Below, piece by piece: positions 19,422 through 32,668 of a stretch of 64,000 nucleotides of DNA. The notes below the pieces were generated by a model. It did no database searches. It was not told where the DNA came from and saw only the letters and a program-made list of their open reading frames with translations. Where the stretch lies: assembly GCF_026914185.1 (NCBI RefSeq), contig NC_070574.1, positions 3,038,501 to 3,102,500 on the forward strand. The letters run 5' to 3'. The position numbers and the translations under genes were made by a program. Every line of letters begins with the position of its first letter. Positions within the stretch are counted from its first letter, which is position 1. The DNA is from Puccinia triticina. Taxonomy: Eukaryota > Basidiomycota > Pucciniomycetes > Pucciniales > Pucciniaceae.

Positions 19422-22400
19422 TGAGTCAAGTTGGAGCTGGTTTTCAATTGAATTCAACTCCTTTCCAAAGTGCCTTCAGCTCAATTGAGCAAAGTTAAAC
19501 ATATATTCATCATGAATTCAGCATACATTGAGGCTCAAGTTCCAGGATATATCTAACAGGGTTGTTAAACAATATTGTGTGATGGCACTTCCACGCAAGT
19601 GCCAAGCAAACTCCCATGGTGATCCAAAGTGACCTTGCCTTTATCTGCTTATTGATGGTAGGGGCTACAGGTTTGCAATTCCTGATGAAAACATCAATTA
19701 ATCTGCACCCTTTTTATGGGTGTTTGATTTTGTTATTCAGAACCATTTTTTTCCAAATCCCACATACTTCATAAACCCCCAGCAATAAAACATTAAAGAA
19801 ACATCTTGGCTGTTTTAATTTTCAATCAAATATATTTTACCAATTTTAACCCCAACCTAACACAAGTACCCCTGGTGATTGCTGTGGCTGGCGGCAAAGG
19901 GGAAGGACTTGCCCATTAACCCCAATTTCATAGGGGAGCAGAAAGCACCAATTGGCTGCAAGATTTTCATACCTCAGCCCCCAGCCCTCCAAGGTTCCTG
20001 ACTACATCTTTATGAACCTTTATCAATCCCTCTAAAACCATCCATTTGAAAGAAATATGGCCAAGGGCCTGGGACTGAAAAAGGGTGAGCTGAAGAAGAT
20101 CAGGAGCACAGAATGCTCAGGGACTCAGAACAGCAGATCAGAAGTCTCCAGAGGAGCAGGTCTGACTACTATGGGCTCGGAACTAAGTGCGGTCTGTATT
20201 TCATGAGGGGACAGATGAAATACATATGGGAAAAAGGGGGCCCAAAGAGGGGCCTGGGTAGCTGAAGGGCCCTGATGGAAAGAAAAGGAACAGAAGGAAA
20301 TAAGCCCTCTTCTGGGCATGGGACATAATTCTAACAGCATTTTTTTTTTTTTCCAAAGAATGAAGAAGGCTCAAGTGCAACAAATGAGATCCACTAATTG
20401 GTGGCTCCAGGAATCATTTTTCTAGCTCCAAGACAGATATGTGGCTCCAATTCTTCCCAAGAACAGAATTTTATGTCATTTTTGCCTTGTTGTATAACAG
20501 ATACTTTCTGCTCCTGCTTGAATTGAGAGATGACACATAAGCTTCTCCTTCAGAGAGCGCTCCGCGCGGGGTCCCCCGCAGCCTCCCTTCAAGTGGCTTT
20601 GTTAGGCTATGTAGGGTTTAACCTGCATCTGCAAATGCACTGGGAAAACGCCGAACCAGCATTTTTTGCGCCGGTGGTCTATAAACCACAGACTTTTCTC
20701 CGAACGGTTTTTAATCAGAAATGTTTCACCTTGGTAACAGTATGGTTCCGTTTACATCTCCTCGGACTGTTGTAAATCAATATATTAAACCTTACCCCGA
20801 GGCCTTGCACAAGGGTACATCCGATTTCTTTCCTCACATGGACACGACATGTCTGTCGGCATTCCAGCGTCCGAACTACGTAAATACATACGCTTTAAGA
20901 GTGAGACCAGCGCTGTGAGTCAGGGAGTCATCGCGAGTGCTGGCGGGTGATTTGTACATGTTCTTCGGCGAGCTTGTTTTAGCCACTGTCGTGTTCCACG
21001 GGACTCTTCAGATAGCTTCAGATCCGCTTGACTGAAAATATAGTTTGACCGGTACAAACCAAAGTGGTTTGTTAACCGTGTGCATTCCGACAGTATTGAC
21101 AGATGTACTGATTACAAGCGCAGCCGCATTTGTCGATTCCGATGTGTCCAGGATCAATACGGGTGACTTGGAAGAAGCCGCGGTTCCGTGTATGGTTACC
21201 CCACCCGTGTGCTATGGACAAAACCAAAAACATTTCATGGCGTCCGCGAAGGACTCATGCGTAGAGTCTCAGGTTCCTTTGCCATTATGCTCAGGGAAGC
21301 ATTTTACTGCGTGCAGCATTGAGTAGATTATAGTACATAGATCAAGCACCTGCGGAGCTTTGTCTTCCAATGACATGAGTACTGCGAACGGGGTTCCCCA
21401 CACCCAAAGCCCACTCAATAGAACGATGGTAATATGTCGGGAGAAGGAGAAACGCGGGTCGATGACGCCGAAAAGCAAACGTGGTCACTGCATTTCATGT
21501 TATGCCCTGCTAACCGGCGGGATGAGTTATTCCAGCCTGCCTGAAAGAAACTTATCGCTGAAGTTGTCCATCCAGTATCTTAAAATGGAATCAGCTGTGC
21601 CTCAGGGGTCTTCAGGCCTTCAGTCGCAGCGATGCCGTTGACACGACTTTTCCTGGCTGTTACTCGCTCCTAGCGAATCCAAAAAGCCTAGCAGTTCCAT
21701 GTCATGATGTCGCTAGTGCATGTTTAGAACGAGCAGAAGGAAGCCTTCAGTGAGATTCGTGTCGATTATCATCTTTCAAATCCTTGTTTCACATTTACAC
21801 GTGGATCAGATTATCAGATTCACATCCCGGCTTGCCTAGCAATTCCTGATGGGCCGCTGGAACGGACCATTCGCTCGGACAATCCTTATCCACTGTAAGC
21901 GACCTTCGCTTCACGTAGCTGTTCTCCAACAGTTTCACAACTCAGATTTCTCCGACTGTATCAATATGTGTTAGATGGATCGAAACTTACCGCACACGTA
22001 TCAGCGTCTGGCCGATCGCTTCTATAGCAAGTGGCCATTCTTTTCTGGGGAGGGAAAAAAAAACTAGCCGACAATTCTGATTTCTTTCTCATCCATCAAC
22101 ATTAAGAGCTGCTCTGTCACACCACGATCCCCTATCCCTCTCGCTTGTTCCGAATTCGAGCACAGAATTGCTTTCTTTGGATCTGCCACAACCACCTGGC
22201 CCAGCTTCTTCCTGCCAGCCGCGATCCCCTTCTAGAGACTCATTGACAGAGGCATTCACCTGATCAAACACATGGAGAATCGTAGTCCATAAGTGAATCT
22301 GTATCCAGTTCAGTCTAGTGAATTATTACATTTTCTATATCATTCCCTGACCTTCCCTTAGAGATGCCGAAGATTTAATAAGAATACCACAATTCTCTAC

Positions 22401-22804
22401 CCCACTGCATACCCGGCCATTCCTTGGTTTTCAGCCTAATCTTCCCCAGTTTGATCCTTCATCACGTTTTCCTCTTTCATGCGGCATCATATCACACAAG
22501 CAGGATTCAGACTATTTGTTATTGTTTCTTGAGGCTTTGCGCCTTTCAACTTGATTCGACAGCCAAAGGTCGCAGCGTATTGACCTCCAGTGAGCCTGTC
22601 CGATCCAAAAACTTTATGTGCTGGGTAGAGAGAGTCTCGAGAGTCGAATTATTGCAGCACCAGAGCCAGTCCAGCATTCCAAACCAAGATTTTCACACAA
22701 GCCGCTACCCCCAGCACTAGAACTATAATATTCTTTTTGAGATACCCCTTGCAACACCCAATTCCATTCGCCGGCCCCACCCACCCCACGTCGATTACTT
22801 CAGT
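19422..22804. other. Intergenic region upstream of the HSF gene
   Basis: No gene can be supported. 20548-20605 (gcgctccgcgcggggtcccc and flanks) resembles the GC-rich terminal region of the MULE-like element at 33744. From about 20600 to 22800 base composition is even and repeats are absent, unlike the rest of the window, so this may include the HSF promoter and 5' untranslated region. Open frames here (for instance at 21045-21326 and 21360-21641) have no domain I recognise. Confidence 0.45.
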
Positions 22805-25193
22805 ATGGTTAGCAATGTCGCCGAGGACAAGATGGCCGCCAACCAATTTTTACTTCAAAAAACCGGCAAAACCCAGGCGGCATTTGTGCCAAAGCTATAC
22901 ATGTAAGCTGGCAATCCTTCTACCGCATCCATATGGCTATCTATCTAATTGTGGAAACGGGTTGGCAGAATGGTCCAAAATATGAAGCAGCCGACACCTG
23001 AAGATCCGAACCCAGAACAGCCACTGATCAGCTGGTCTAAAGCGGGAGATGTATTCTGCGTTTTTGATCCAATCGAATTTTCGCGAGTAATACTACCTTT
23101 GCACTTCAAGCACAACAACTGGCAAAGTTTTGTTCGCCAGCTTAACATGTATGGCTTTCATAAAGTAAGCATTGGCAGATATTACTGGGATTTTGTGTGA
23201 ATCATCATTGCCTCTAACAGCGCTTGTGATGCTATTTCAACAGGTTAATGATTTGCTCTCCAGCTCGCATTGCCAAACGGACACGGTGCAGGCATGGGAA
23301 TTCAGACATCCTTTCTTCAAACAAAACCGCCCGGATCTCCTCCCGATGATTAAGAGAAAGTCAACCAAACATCATGGCTCGTCTAAAGCCAATGGTACCC
23401 TAGCCAACGTCCAAGCCACCTCGCAGGTTGGTGAGATGCATTTTCAGAGACAGATGCCATTGCCCGATAGTATTCCAGGTCGAGCCGCTCGTGCCTTTCA
23501 GGCTTGCATGCCTCACAACCAGACGAGCCCCATCCTACCATCAGCGCATCATCCTCTTCATGGGAAGCCGCCACCACCACCATCCCTTCCTACCGGCAAG
23601 GCCCACCTCCCACCGCGCGCCCCAGTTATTTACCCCATACTCACCCATCAGTTTCAATACACGCATTCAACTCATTCTCAATTGAAGTCCTCCTCTCCTC
23701 TTCTGAAACATTCCAGCACGAAAGGCTCACCACCCACCCGGGCAAATCCTCAGAACCACCGTTTCATGCCATGTTCTCCACGTTCTGTGCGCCATCCACC
23801 AAGCGCCCACCACCCCATCTCGTATCAGTCCCAACAGTCAAGACGAAGTAATATGGAGGAAGAGGAAGTAACTGAAAGAAGCTTTGCATGGAGCAGCGTC
23901 CGAGAAGCTTGCAGCAGTGGTTCGTCTTTGAGTAGGATAGAGGACGAGCTGCGCCGACTGAATGATACCCTGACCCATCGGGATCCAAAAGGGAATCACG
24001 TTTTTTCGGTACTAGGACTAATTGCTGAACTGCTCACTTTGCTGGTTGATAATCAAGAAAGCAAGGTTGCACCATCACAACAAGAAACGCTTTCGCGTTA
24101 TGGTGAGCCAAGCTCTTTCTTTCTCAGACATTGAGATAAAAAAATGAGTAAAATTAACTTTCGACCGGCCAACTGAAACCTTTAAATTCACAGTGCAAAC
24201 CGCCAAAGACGCCCTGGGCAAGTTGGAAGCTTCCAACTTTGGCCGTCACGATCCCATTAGAAGATGCAGTGGGGCCCCGTCCACGGATTCCATGTCACCC
24301 ATTTCAACTGACCCCTTAGAGAGGTCAACACTGCCCTGCAGAAATTCTGTTGATCCGAATCTTCTGAAGACTAATGATCGCTCGTCGAGCGCAACCTGGA
24401 TTGTGCGACCTCGTTGCTCTGATCGTATGAATTCGTCGCAATCGCTGCCCCCCTTAAATGCCATGATGCCGCATTGTGCACCTCCACTTTATCACAGGTG
24501 AGTATCATTCAGAACAAGTCAGCACTGTCTCATCAGCACTCATGAGAATTTTCTCTTTTCAGAACACATAGCTCAGGTGCACTCCCAGCTTCTATCAATC
24601 GGCTCATGAACGCCGACACCGAAGAGTATCCAAAGACGAGCTCAGAAGAAGATCCCCCAGACCAGGAACGCGGCCAGGAGGATGGGGAAGATGAGGATGT
24701 TGAAGAAGACGAAGAAGAAGAAGGTGGAGGTGAAGAAGATGAAGATGAAGATGAAGATGAAGATGATCTGGATGATGAAGATGATGAAGATGATAACGCC
24801 GACTACGACCAGCAAGACACCGATGACGATTCCGAAGATGAAGGCAGGTGTGCTCGTGACAAGCGAATTTACGGCGATCCTAATGAGCTCGCCACCGCCG
24901 AATCTCGTAGCGAAGGTGATCAGCAAAGCTCTTCGGACCAGCTTAGCTCTAGCGCTGGAAGCACGTCAGAAAGAGCCGTGCAAGCGGACGGTGCCACGTC
25001 GCAGTTTGTCTCTCAGCATGACGAACAACCAAACCCTGTACACCCAAAGAGACCTTACCACGGCTCAGTAAACAATCAAGAACCGCCGGAGGAAGAAAAT
25101 ATCATTTCCACCGCGAAACACGCCAATACAGCTAGCCGTAGCCGCAAGAGGATTAGAAGTGACCAAGGTTCTCTAACTCGCGCGTCCGACTAA
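22805..25193 (+). CDS. HSF-type DNA-binding transcription factor
   Basis: A 695-residue nuclear regulator reconstructed from five exons: 22805-22902, 22969-23164, 23244-24102, 24194-24497 and 24563-25193, all with GT-AG introns (66, 79, 91, 65 bp). Residues about 24-135 form the heat-shock-factor winged-helix domain: FVPKLYIMVQ, then [16 protein letters not shown] and the recognition helix [21 protein letters not shown] region, then [14 protein letters not shown]. Introns interrupt the domain at the usual conserved places. Residues about 305-375 hold leucine-rich helices ([22 protein letters not shown]) in the position of the HSF trimerisation region. Residues about 514-578 are a nearly continuous Asp/Glu stretch, and a basic SRSRKRIR near the C-terminus may be a nuclear signal. 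There is no response-regulator receiver domain, so it is not Skn7. It could be Hsf1 or an Mga1/Sfl1-type paralogue; I cannot decide, so no symbol is given. Confidence 0.93.
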
Positions 25194-26870
25194 CCAACTC
25201 TTGTCCCACATACATTAACCACTCGTAATCTATCGCCTTTATTCAGTTGAGCAGCGTTTACTACGCTCTCCTTTCAGAGCACCTTCACAAATAAAACGCA
25301 TGATATCTATCCGGGAAGCCCCGGGCAGGAGAACTTCTTTGATGCGGCCCTCTTCAGAACACAATTCTTTCATGCTACTATCATACACATTTTCTCTAAT
25401 TTTTAAAATCCTTTTTTTTGATTGTGAAATAAACGATTCCCGTACCAGCATCTCCTCTCAGGGGCCCACCTTTTCTCCTCATTTATGTCTTTTTTTTTAC
25501 TTGACCATCTGTGCTGTTTAGGTTCCTTGTTTTCACTTCTCTCCACTTGCTACTCACCATTCCACATCTGCGCACTCCTTTTTCCTGACTTGAATACAGT
25601 TGCTGTTGGCTTTGTTACCCGAATAATTTTTGTTTTTGAGTTTGATCAAATTCTTGACTTACCACTGTCAATCCTAAGTAATGCAATCCAGCAGGCATGT
25701 TCAACCGTTGAGCAACAAACGTAAGGCTTTTGGTACTCATTGCAACCGCCGGACCACTTCATTATTTGAAAATCGCGAAATGACTCTGATTATGATTTGC
25801 AAGGAAAACGCGCTACCACTAAAATCTCGGCCCGGCGACAAGCTTGTTTTTTACAAGGATATAAACAGCCGGAGTGCTACACGTGCTATCCCTCAGGTAG
25901 CGGGATAATAAACGACAAGGATCAGTGTTTTGATATATTTACACCCCCAGTTCACCAGCACCAGGTCTTGAATCGAACTTGGGACAAGTCCGGCGGTGTC
26001 AAGCGCTTCGCGCAAAGTATGACTTACCGTTCTCTGTGAGAACCCTGAAGGGCTACCCTATCTGGGGTCTCACTTCCACTGGACAATGAGACGTCCTCAA
26101 CCGCGCCCCGAAGACGTATCCTCGCCCATCGAACAGCGGCCGTTTTGGTCTTCAAGGCAACTGCAGACTGGGTGGACCCGTGGGGTATGCGTTGCTCGAA
26201 TTGAGTGCGATGAAGCTCAGCGTGACCTTCTGAGTGCAAAGGTTGTCAATTGTATATGAAACAGGCGTAGGAAACATGAAGAAAGGTTGCCTCTGTTATC
26301 ACCTTGCAATGACAGCAGAGAATTGAGCAAGGCAAATGTTCTTGTGAATTATGAATTAGACATTGGCCAGAGCTGGGTATCATCATCCTGGTGCATCTGC
26401 CCAAGGATCCCAAAGGATGCTTCTTTGGGAATGTGGGTTCACTGCAGTAATGTGAGACAGTTACAATGAGCACAATTCAGCCAAAACTTATGAATCCCAG
26501 GGGTAAGTTGATGAATTTTAATGCTGAGAAAGATTATAGAAATGAATGTTGCAGGTCTGATGTGTGATTTTCTGATATTGTGAATTTTGGCATCAGTTAT
26601 AATCAAGGATGGATCCAGTCACCAGTGTTTTGATTTTCTTCAACATTTGATTGCCAACATTCCCTCAATCTGCCACATTTTTGAAAGTAAAAATGTTAGA
26701 AGTTGTTTCTCCTGTCATGAGAAAAGTTGAAAACCAAGTCTGTGCCTGTTAGCATAATATTTGAGGGTAATATACAAATACAACATATAAAAAGGAGCCA
26801 CTCAGGATAGTGGGATTTGATACTCAGGTTTGTACCAATTTAGATAAAAAAATGCCAGAACTAATGTTAT
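25194..26870. other. Intergenic region downstream of the HSF gene
   Basis: No gene is supported. Sequence to about 25700 is T-rich and may include the HSF 3' untranslated region. An element-like GC segment at 25960-26240 has a B-box-like sequence on the minus strand but no tRNA fold. Confidence 0.4.
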
Positions 26871-28269
26871 CGGACTTACTTCGCGCACTGCGAGAAACTC
26901 TTCGCGCACTGTGGGGGTCGTCGTCTCGACGTCCCGCCCCCAGTGCGCGCTTTCGCCACAGCTCTTCACGCACTTTGCATTCCCCCGAAAAAACGGCTTG
27001 CATTTCTTGAGATATTTTTTGATGAATCAATAGAATGACTTTTTATGATCCCCCTAAAAAATAATCAAGTCATTTAGGGGTCTCCTTGAGCCTAGAGAAA
27101 ATTGACATGAAAAAATCATATTTTAACGCGGCAGGGACCTGTAATATCGCTTCCTGTGCCCCAGTAGCCCCAAAAATTTCACAGTATCATGGTACATGTG
27201 CAAATTCATGAACTGATAATTTTCAGAATTTTCACCAGCTTTCCTGTAGCCCAAATAGGTATTGCGTTTATTATTTTGCGTATATGTATAACTTTTTTGT
27301 TACACACACCAAAGGCACAAAATTTTGAGAGTACAGAGAAATATGCTTCAAATTAATTCTCTGAAATTCCTAGCAATAGTGTTTCATTATAAAATGAGAT
27401 ATAAGGGGTGCGCAGCAGGCTTAGTAGGAAAATTACTGCTAACTGTATAGCTTTTTTGTTACACACCCAAACAGTCCAAAAATTTCAGAAATGTTTTCAT
27501 TTTGAATATTCTCTGCGCCATAAATTTCTTGGCAATAGTGTGTCATGATAACATGAGATATAAGGGGTGCGCGGAGGGCTTAGTAGGAAAATGGCTGCTA
27601 CATGTATAGATTTTTTTTTACACGCTGAAACAGTCTGAAATTTTCAGGAATGTTTCAATTTTGCATATTCTCCGCGCCATAAAGCTCTTAGCAATAGTGT
27701 GTCATTAAAACATGAGATAAGTTAGCAGTCATTTTCCAACTAAGCCCGCCGCACTACATCTCATGTTATCATGACACAATATTGCCAAGAAATTTATTGC
27801 ACGGAGAATATCCACAATGAAAAAATTTCTGAAATTTTGGGACTGTTTGAGTGTGTAACAAAAAAGCTATACAGTTAGCAGTAATTCTCCTACTAAGCCT
27901 GCCGCGCACCCCTTATATCTCTGGAAAAAATTCTGAAAATTATCAGGTCATGAATTTGCACATGTGCCATGATACTGTGAAATTTTTGGGGCTACTGGGG
28001 CACAGGAAGCGATATTACAGGTCCCTGCCGCGTTAAAATATGATTTTTTCATGTCAATTTTCTCTAGGCTCAAGGAGACCCCTAAATGACTTGATTATTT
28101 TTTAGGGGGATCATAAAAAGCCATTCTATTGATTCATCAAAAAATATCTCAAGAAATGCAAGCCGTTTTTTCGGCGGAAAATGCAGTGCGCGAAGAGCCG
28201 TGGCAGAAGCGCGCACCGACGACCCCCACAGTGCGCGAAGAGTTTTCCGCAGTGCGCGAAGTAAGTCCG
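26871..28269. mobile_element. 1.4-kb foldback DNA transposon
   Basis: 1399 bp, starting CGGACTTACTTCGCGCACTG and ending with its complement, flanked by a perfect 8-bp duplication aatgttat (26863-26870 and 28270-28277). The arms pair along nearly their whole length; matching blocks include ccctaaaaaataatcaagtc, cgcggcagggacctgtaata and cagtatcatggtacatg. The inner part of the left arm holds about three tandem subunits (near 27290-27710) with ggcttagtaggaaaa and gtttttttgttacac-type blocks; the right arm retains fewer. No coding sequence. The 8-bp TSD is compatible with hAT, but the CGGAC end is not typical, so the superfamily is open. Confidence 0.87.
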
Positions 28270-28277
28270 AATGTTAT

Positions 28278-29332
28278 TTCACCATGGTTATTGAGGTTTC
28301 CTTTTCATGTTACACAATACTTATCAAGCTGACACCAAACTGAGGGCACCAAAATACCACTGATTTGATGGATTTTCCATCCCAACTTCCATTCAGATGT
28401 TCAGCAGTGCTGCATGATGATGTGAGACACTGGAGTTGAGGCTGATATTCAGTGGAAAGGTCTGTGTGGACTTTGATTCTCAAATTGGGATGATGCTGTT
28501 AATGATTGATCAAATTGGTTCCACATGGCTAGCATCCTCAAGTGCTGTGAAGGTGAGACTGCGTGAGAGAGTGTACAAGTTGGTTGACAACCCATCTCAA
28601 TCATCTTGTACCAGCTTGTAACCCTTATGAATTAGAGTTGACTAAAGAAATCCATACCTGGAAAAAAGTCCCTCGTTTCTTGCACCTTGTGATTATATTT
28701 AGTTGCCCCTAATGAATCAGCTGATACAGGATGGGGATGAACGGATATACAGGAACGAGCTTTGGTTGGTTCAGGTCGAGATAAAGAGGATAAATCAAGG
28801 TTGAGATAAGGATTATAAGAATAATTATGATGTCTGTATTCCTGGAAGTTCTTTTGAAATATTTAGCAAGGTTGCAGTGTAAGTTATCAATCATTATTGG
28901 TCTACACATCCATCAAAACCTAGTACAAAATGTAGAGTAGAGGCCTTCTGCAGGCAAGTCAGATGTGCCAGTCTAACCTCTAAAAATGATGGAAATTCAT
29001 TCCTGTATATATCAGCCCGAGTTTCCAGGAAAGTGTAGCCTTCATGTAGGCATGCAGTTGCCCCATTACTACTATATGCACATGTTTTTGCCTTTTTACC
29101 GAGTTGAGCCAAGGTGGTGCTGGCAAGAAAACTTTTGACAAGTGACTATAGATCACGCTTGACATCAATGAGACGTCCTATACGAAGTAGTGCACAGAAG
29201 AGCACGATGAATTTACACAATCAAGCAGATAAGAGAAAGAAAGAGAGTACAACGGGCCGAAGCCGATAATTTACATGCTCAAGGCTCAAGTCGGCAGGCT
29301 CGGGGGCTTGGGATGGAAACGAGGAGGCATGA
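28278..29332. other. Intergenic, no feature seen
   Basis: No coding sequence, RNA gene or repeat can be supported. The last part, next to the COG6 stop codon, presumably includes its 3' untranslated region. Confidence 0.4.
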
Positions 29333-32144
29333 TCACAAGAATCCGATGAGCGTTTTAACCTCATCCAACGAGCGAATGAGGATGGTAGATTTGAACTCGA
29401 AAAGGTTCCTATCGTCGAGCACGTTATCGTAGATGATCTGGTACCGGGCCACCAAATCGTTCAACGATCTCCGCAGGATCACTTCTTTCAGGTTCTGGGA
29501 TCCCTCCGTCTTTTCTTCTTCCTTAGTTCCTCTCTTGTTCAAACCTCCTCCGGTCGAATTACTAATGCTACTCGTATTCAGTAGACTTAGTAGTTTGTTC
29601 GACGATAATAGTGTGTCGAAATTCATCAGGAATTTGTCGAACTTTTTTAACGCTTCACTGATTGATTTCGAGTTTGCTTCTTCAATCCTTGAGAGCGGGG
29701 TCTGTAATAATTTTTTTTTTTCGAAAACCCGTTAATGCCAAATTTGACTTGAGTATATGGCGACAAGGGAAGAAACAAAGAGTGGTCGTGAGAAGACGTA
29801 CATCCTGATCCTTGGTCTCGATTGCTTTCAAAACAGGTTCCAAGCCAGAGGTACTAGTCAGATGAGCAGTGTACTGTTGAATCAACTTTTCAAGGTGGGT
29901 TTGGCGGAGACTCTCAAGTTTGTCTACGGTTGAAGTTGAATTGGAGGAGCCCAAAGTAGTCTGTGATGAAAAGGAGGAGTAAGATAAAAAGAGATCGATT
30001 AACAAACCTAGTAATTGAGGGATTAACTCACAAGCATAAATTCCAAGCAGTTCAGCCAGAAGATCGATCGGTCCCACTCCGAGGCTCTCAGTCGAGCCAT
30101 CCTATCGATGACCTCCATCATCGGATCGATGACTAAGTCTAAGACGCGCTCGAATGAATGCTCGGAGGAGGATGAGCTCTCGTCCGCCGAGCCTTCATAG
30201 ATCGACATGATTACGCCCAGGTTTGACATGGCTTCGTGCAGGGGCGTTGGGACGGACAGGTCCACGGGCGGTGGCTCTAAACGTCTTAGATAATCACTCG
30301 AAAGCGATTTCAGGAGCTGGTAAAATACTTCATAGGATTGATCTGTAAGCCTAGATATTTCATTGAAATGAATGTCAGCTCGTGCAAGACTGCTGCCCAA
30401 GCGCACTCAAGAGACGCAGTGAAGCTGCCCAAGGAATACTCAACTCGCTCAAGGTATTTGTTAGCTTGGCATCCGGCCCAATCGTACTGGCCATCGTGAG
30501 CTGGTAGAATTCCAAAAGGTTGGCTAACTGACAGGCAGTGAGACTACCTTCTTGACTGTTAACGGTTTGTTGAACGCGCATCTTCAAGGGACGGATACAT
30601 CCTTCGAGATGTTTGTCGAGCAACTTTCTTGCCATCTCCCGGTCGTCCGTATTCTTCGACTCGGTGACTGTGAGCTCACTGCTAGTCGGCTGTCCGGGTT
30701 TTCCTGTCGGGTTTTCCTCGGTCTTAACAGCCGATGGGTTGGTTGGGAAGATACGCGACTCCCCGACCCGTCTGCCATCCGCCTTGAGATCGAATAGGCT
30801 CTCCAGAAACTCGTGCTCACTGGCCATCACTTGATGGATCCATGCAAGCATATCTCCAACGTATCGGATCGGATCGTGGGCTATCAGCTCGATCGGCCGG
30901 GGCAGTCCTGAAGGTCCCCCTCGTGTCAACGCTTCCAGAAATAAGCCCGATAAGGAACTTGATCGGGCTGCAGTTAAAGTGGCAATCACCTCCCTAAAAC
31001 GTGCATTTTTAAAGATTGCAATAGAAATTTTAAATCAAAGCACAACATGGTTTCTTTTTACCCGTAGAGTAGAATAGCTCACTCGAGTGACTCTGGACGG
31101 CATTTCAAGCGACTAATGGCTCGCTTCATCAAGGGGCTCACTTCGGGCTGGATTTCATCGGGCTTGATCAACCCAGAACGAGCTTCGAAAAGGGCCCATC
31201 TGAGGATTTTGTCGTAGCCCTTGTCGAGGTACTTGCTAGTAGCTTGCATGATATCCAAGCCGGCGGTCTCGGACTTGGAAGACTGAGAGTCTCCAGTCAA
31301 AAGGATTGCACAGTCTGATCGGATTTGTTCGCAATGGTCCATCGCCTCGAACACGCTGCAGTTCACTGTCACTTCCCGACTCGTTAGCGCCTGGATCTCG
31401 TTCTCTTTGAGCGTAAATTTCTCTAGAAACGCCTTCACAATAAGTTGTTTGGCGGTGACTGCTTCACTTTTTTGTTTTCCGTTGAAATGAATAAATCAGT
31501 TATCGCACCAGTAAATCAAAGAGATCATACTTGTAGCAGCTCACTCTTCTTTCCGCAACCCATTGGCATGTTCGAGTAAATATTTAGTAGCCGAATTAGC
31601 GGTCTTTAAATTCTCTTGGATTTCATCATAACATTCGTGGATTTGATCGAGATGAGATTGTAGATCGACCAAGTCCTATTCTTTCGCAGCAGGAATGTGG
31701 TAAACAGCGATAGAAGCTCATTGATCAGCTTAAGGACTCGAGGGGGGTTCGGATGATGCCTACATCATTCAGTTCGGAGAAGACGTTCAAGAATTCTCTG
31801 GAGCGACTTCTGATACGCTGTTCGACGATTCTCCTCAGGCCGCCCTTCTTCAGTGACTCGAGACAATCGATGTCGTTATTAACTTTTGAACCAAGGTTGT
31901 CAGTGTGGTTGCTTTGGAAGGTGAGTGAGTTGAGGGTGTCGAGTGCTTCGCGGATGTTAGGGTCATCGAATTGGCTGGTGGCGATGACCTTAGAGATCCT
32001 CAACGAGAGCGCATTGGTTGTCGAGTTGTTATTTGCGGATGAGGATGGGATCGGCTGGTGGTGGGGTGGTGGTTCTGAGTTGGTAATGGCCATCATCAAT
32101 CTCCGCTGGTTTTTGGTGGTCGAGTGGAGGAAGCTTCCGAACAT
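29333..32144 (-). CDS. COG6: Conserved oligomeric Golgi complex subunit 6
   Basis: A 762-residue model from seven exons: 32144-31764, 31675-31545, 31466-31083, 30993-30440, 30342-30032, 29960-29802 and 29701-29333; all introns are GT-AG (71-100 bp) and phases agree throughout. COG6 is a lobe-B subunit of the COG tether, which captures retrograde intra-Golgi vesicles on the cytosolic face of the Golgi. The N-terminal part shows family sequence: LRISKVIATSQFDDPNIREA, then LRRIVEQRIRSRSREFLNVF, a coiled segment DLQSHLDQIHECYDEIQENL, and LIVKAFLEKFTLKENEIQAL. The central part has IELIAHDPIRYVGDMLAWIH and the C-terminal part YEVFYQLLKS and VLDLVIDPMMEV. Length is close to the fungal norm. The first Met is used; a second at residue 17 is possible. 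The gene is divergent from the SERF gene. Confidence 0.92.
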
Positions 32145-32668
32145 CCAGGCTTCAGCTCAGCCACCACCAAGCTCAGACAAAAACTTTAACACCACTCTCA
32201 CCAACAAAACTATTTGCCAAGAAGCAGAAGACAGCTTCCAAATCGCCCCTCTTGGAGCATCCCGCTGTTGGACAACCAACTGCATGTGACAAAAAATGCA
32301 AACATCTAAACTAATGTGTTGTATGTATTTCTCTCTCTTCACTCAACAGTGTTCCTCATACATACTTGTGGGGAGATCAGGATGATGGCCAGTGGTGGTG
32401 GAGAAGGGTCCTGGAAGTTTTGTGGCATGCTGGGAGCTGGCCGGGTAGGGAGATACATACATTGATCAATCCGGTACATATCTGGTATCATCCGCCACAT
32501 CCGGATCACCAGACACCCCAAAGCCGACGGGCCGGACAGCCCGCCCTTGCCATCCGATATTCTTTCCCCAGATTTCGAATTGGCATTGTACCATCGTCAT
32601 CCACCATCTTCCACCTCAGCAACCAACCATCAGTTTCACTGCAACGACAAACCCAACTCCACTCCAAT
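32145..32668. promoter_or_regulatory. Divergent COG6/SERF intergenic region
   Basis: 524 bp between the start codons of two oppositely directed genes, so it presumably carries both promoters and 5' leaders. No TATA box in a convincing place. A long open frame that starts at 32366 runs from here into the SERF gene but is not coding (see rejected items). Confidence 0.5.

Noticed and set aside
20530..21641. Possible gene between 20.5 and 21.7 kb
   Set aside because: The composition is less repetitive and several short frames exist, but no splice model joins them into a recognisable protein.
24642..24926. 94-codon hydrophobic open frame on the minus strand
   Set aside because: It is the complement of the Asp/Glu-rich tail of the HSF gene; GAT/GAA codons read backwards give Ile/Phe, so it is an artefact of composition.
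22805..25193. Assignment of the HSF gene to Skn7
   Set aside because: No receiver domain is present downstream of the DNA-binding domain; the C-terminus is an acidic tail.
25960..26040. Second possible tRNA on the minus strand
   Set aside because: Only a B-box-like sequence is present; no T, D or anticodon stem can be formed.
31467..31580. Apparent frameshift in COG6 after the GLRK segment
   Set aside because: Using the donor gtgagc at 31544 instead of the later gtatga resolves it in frame with no stop.
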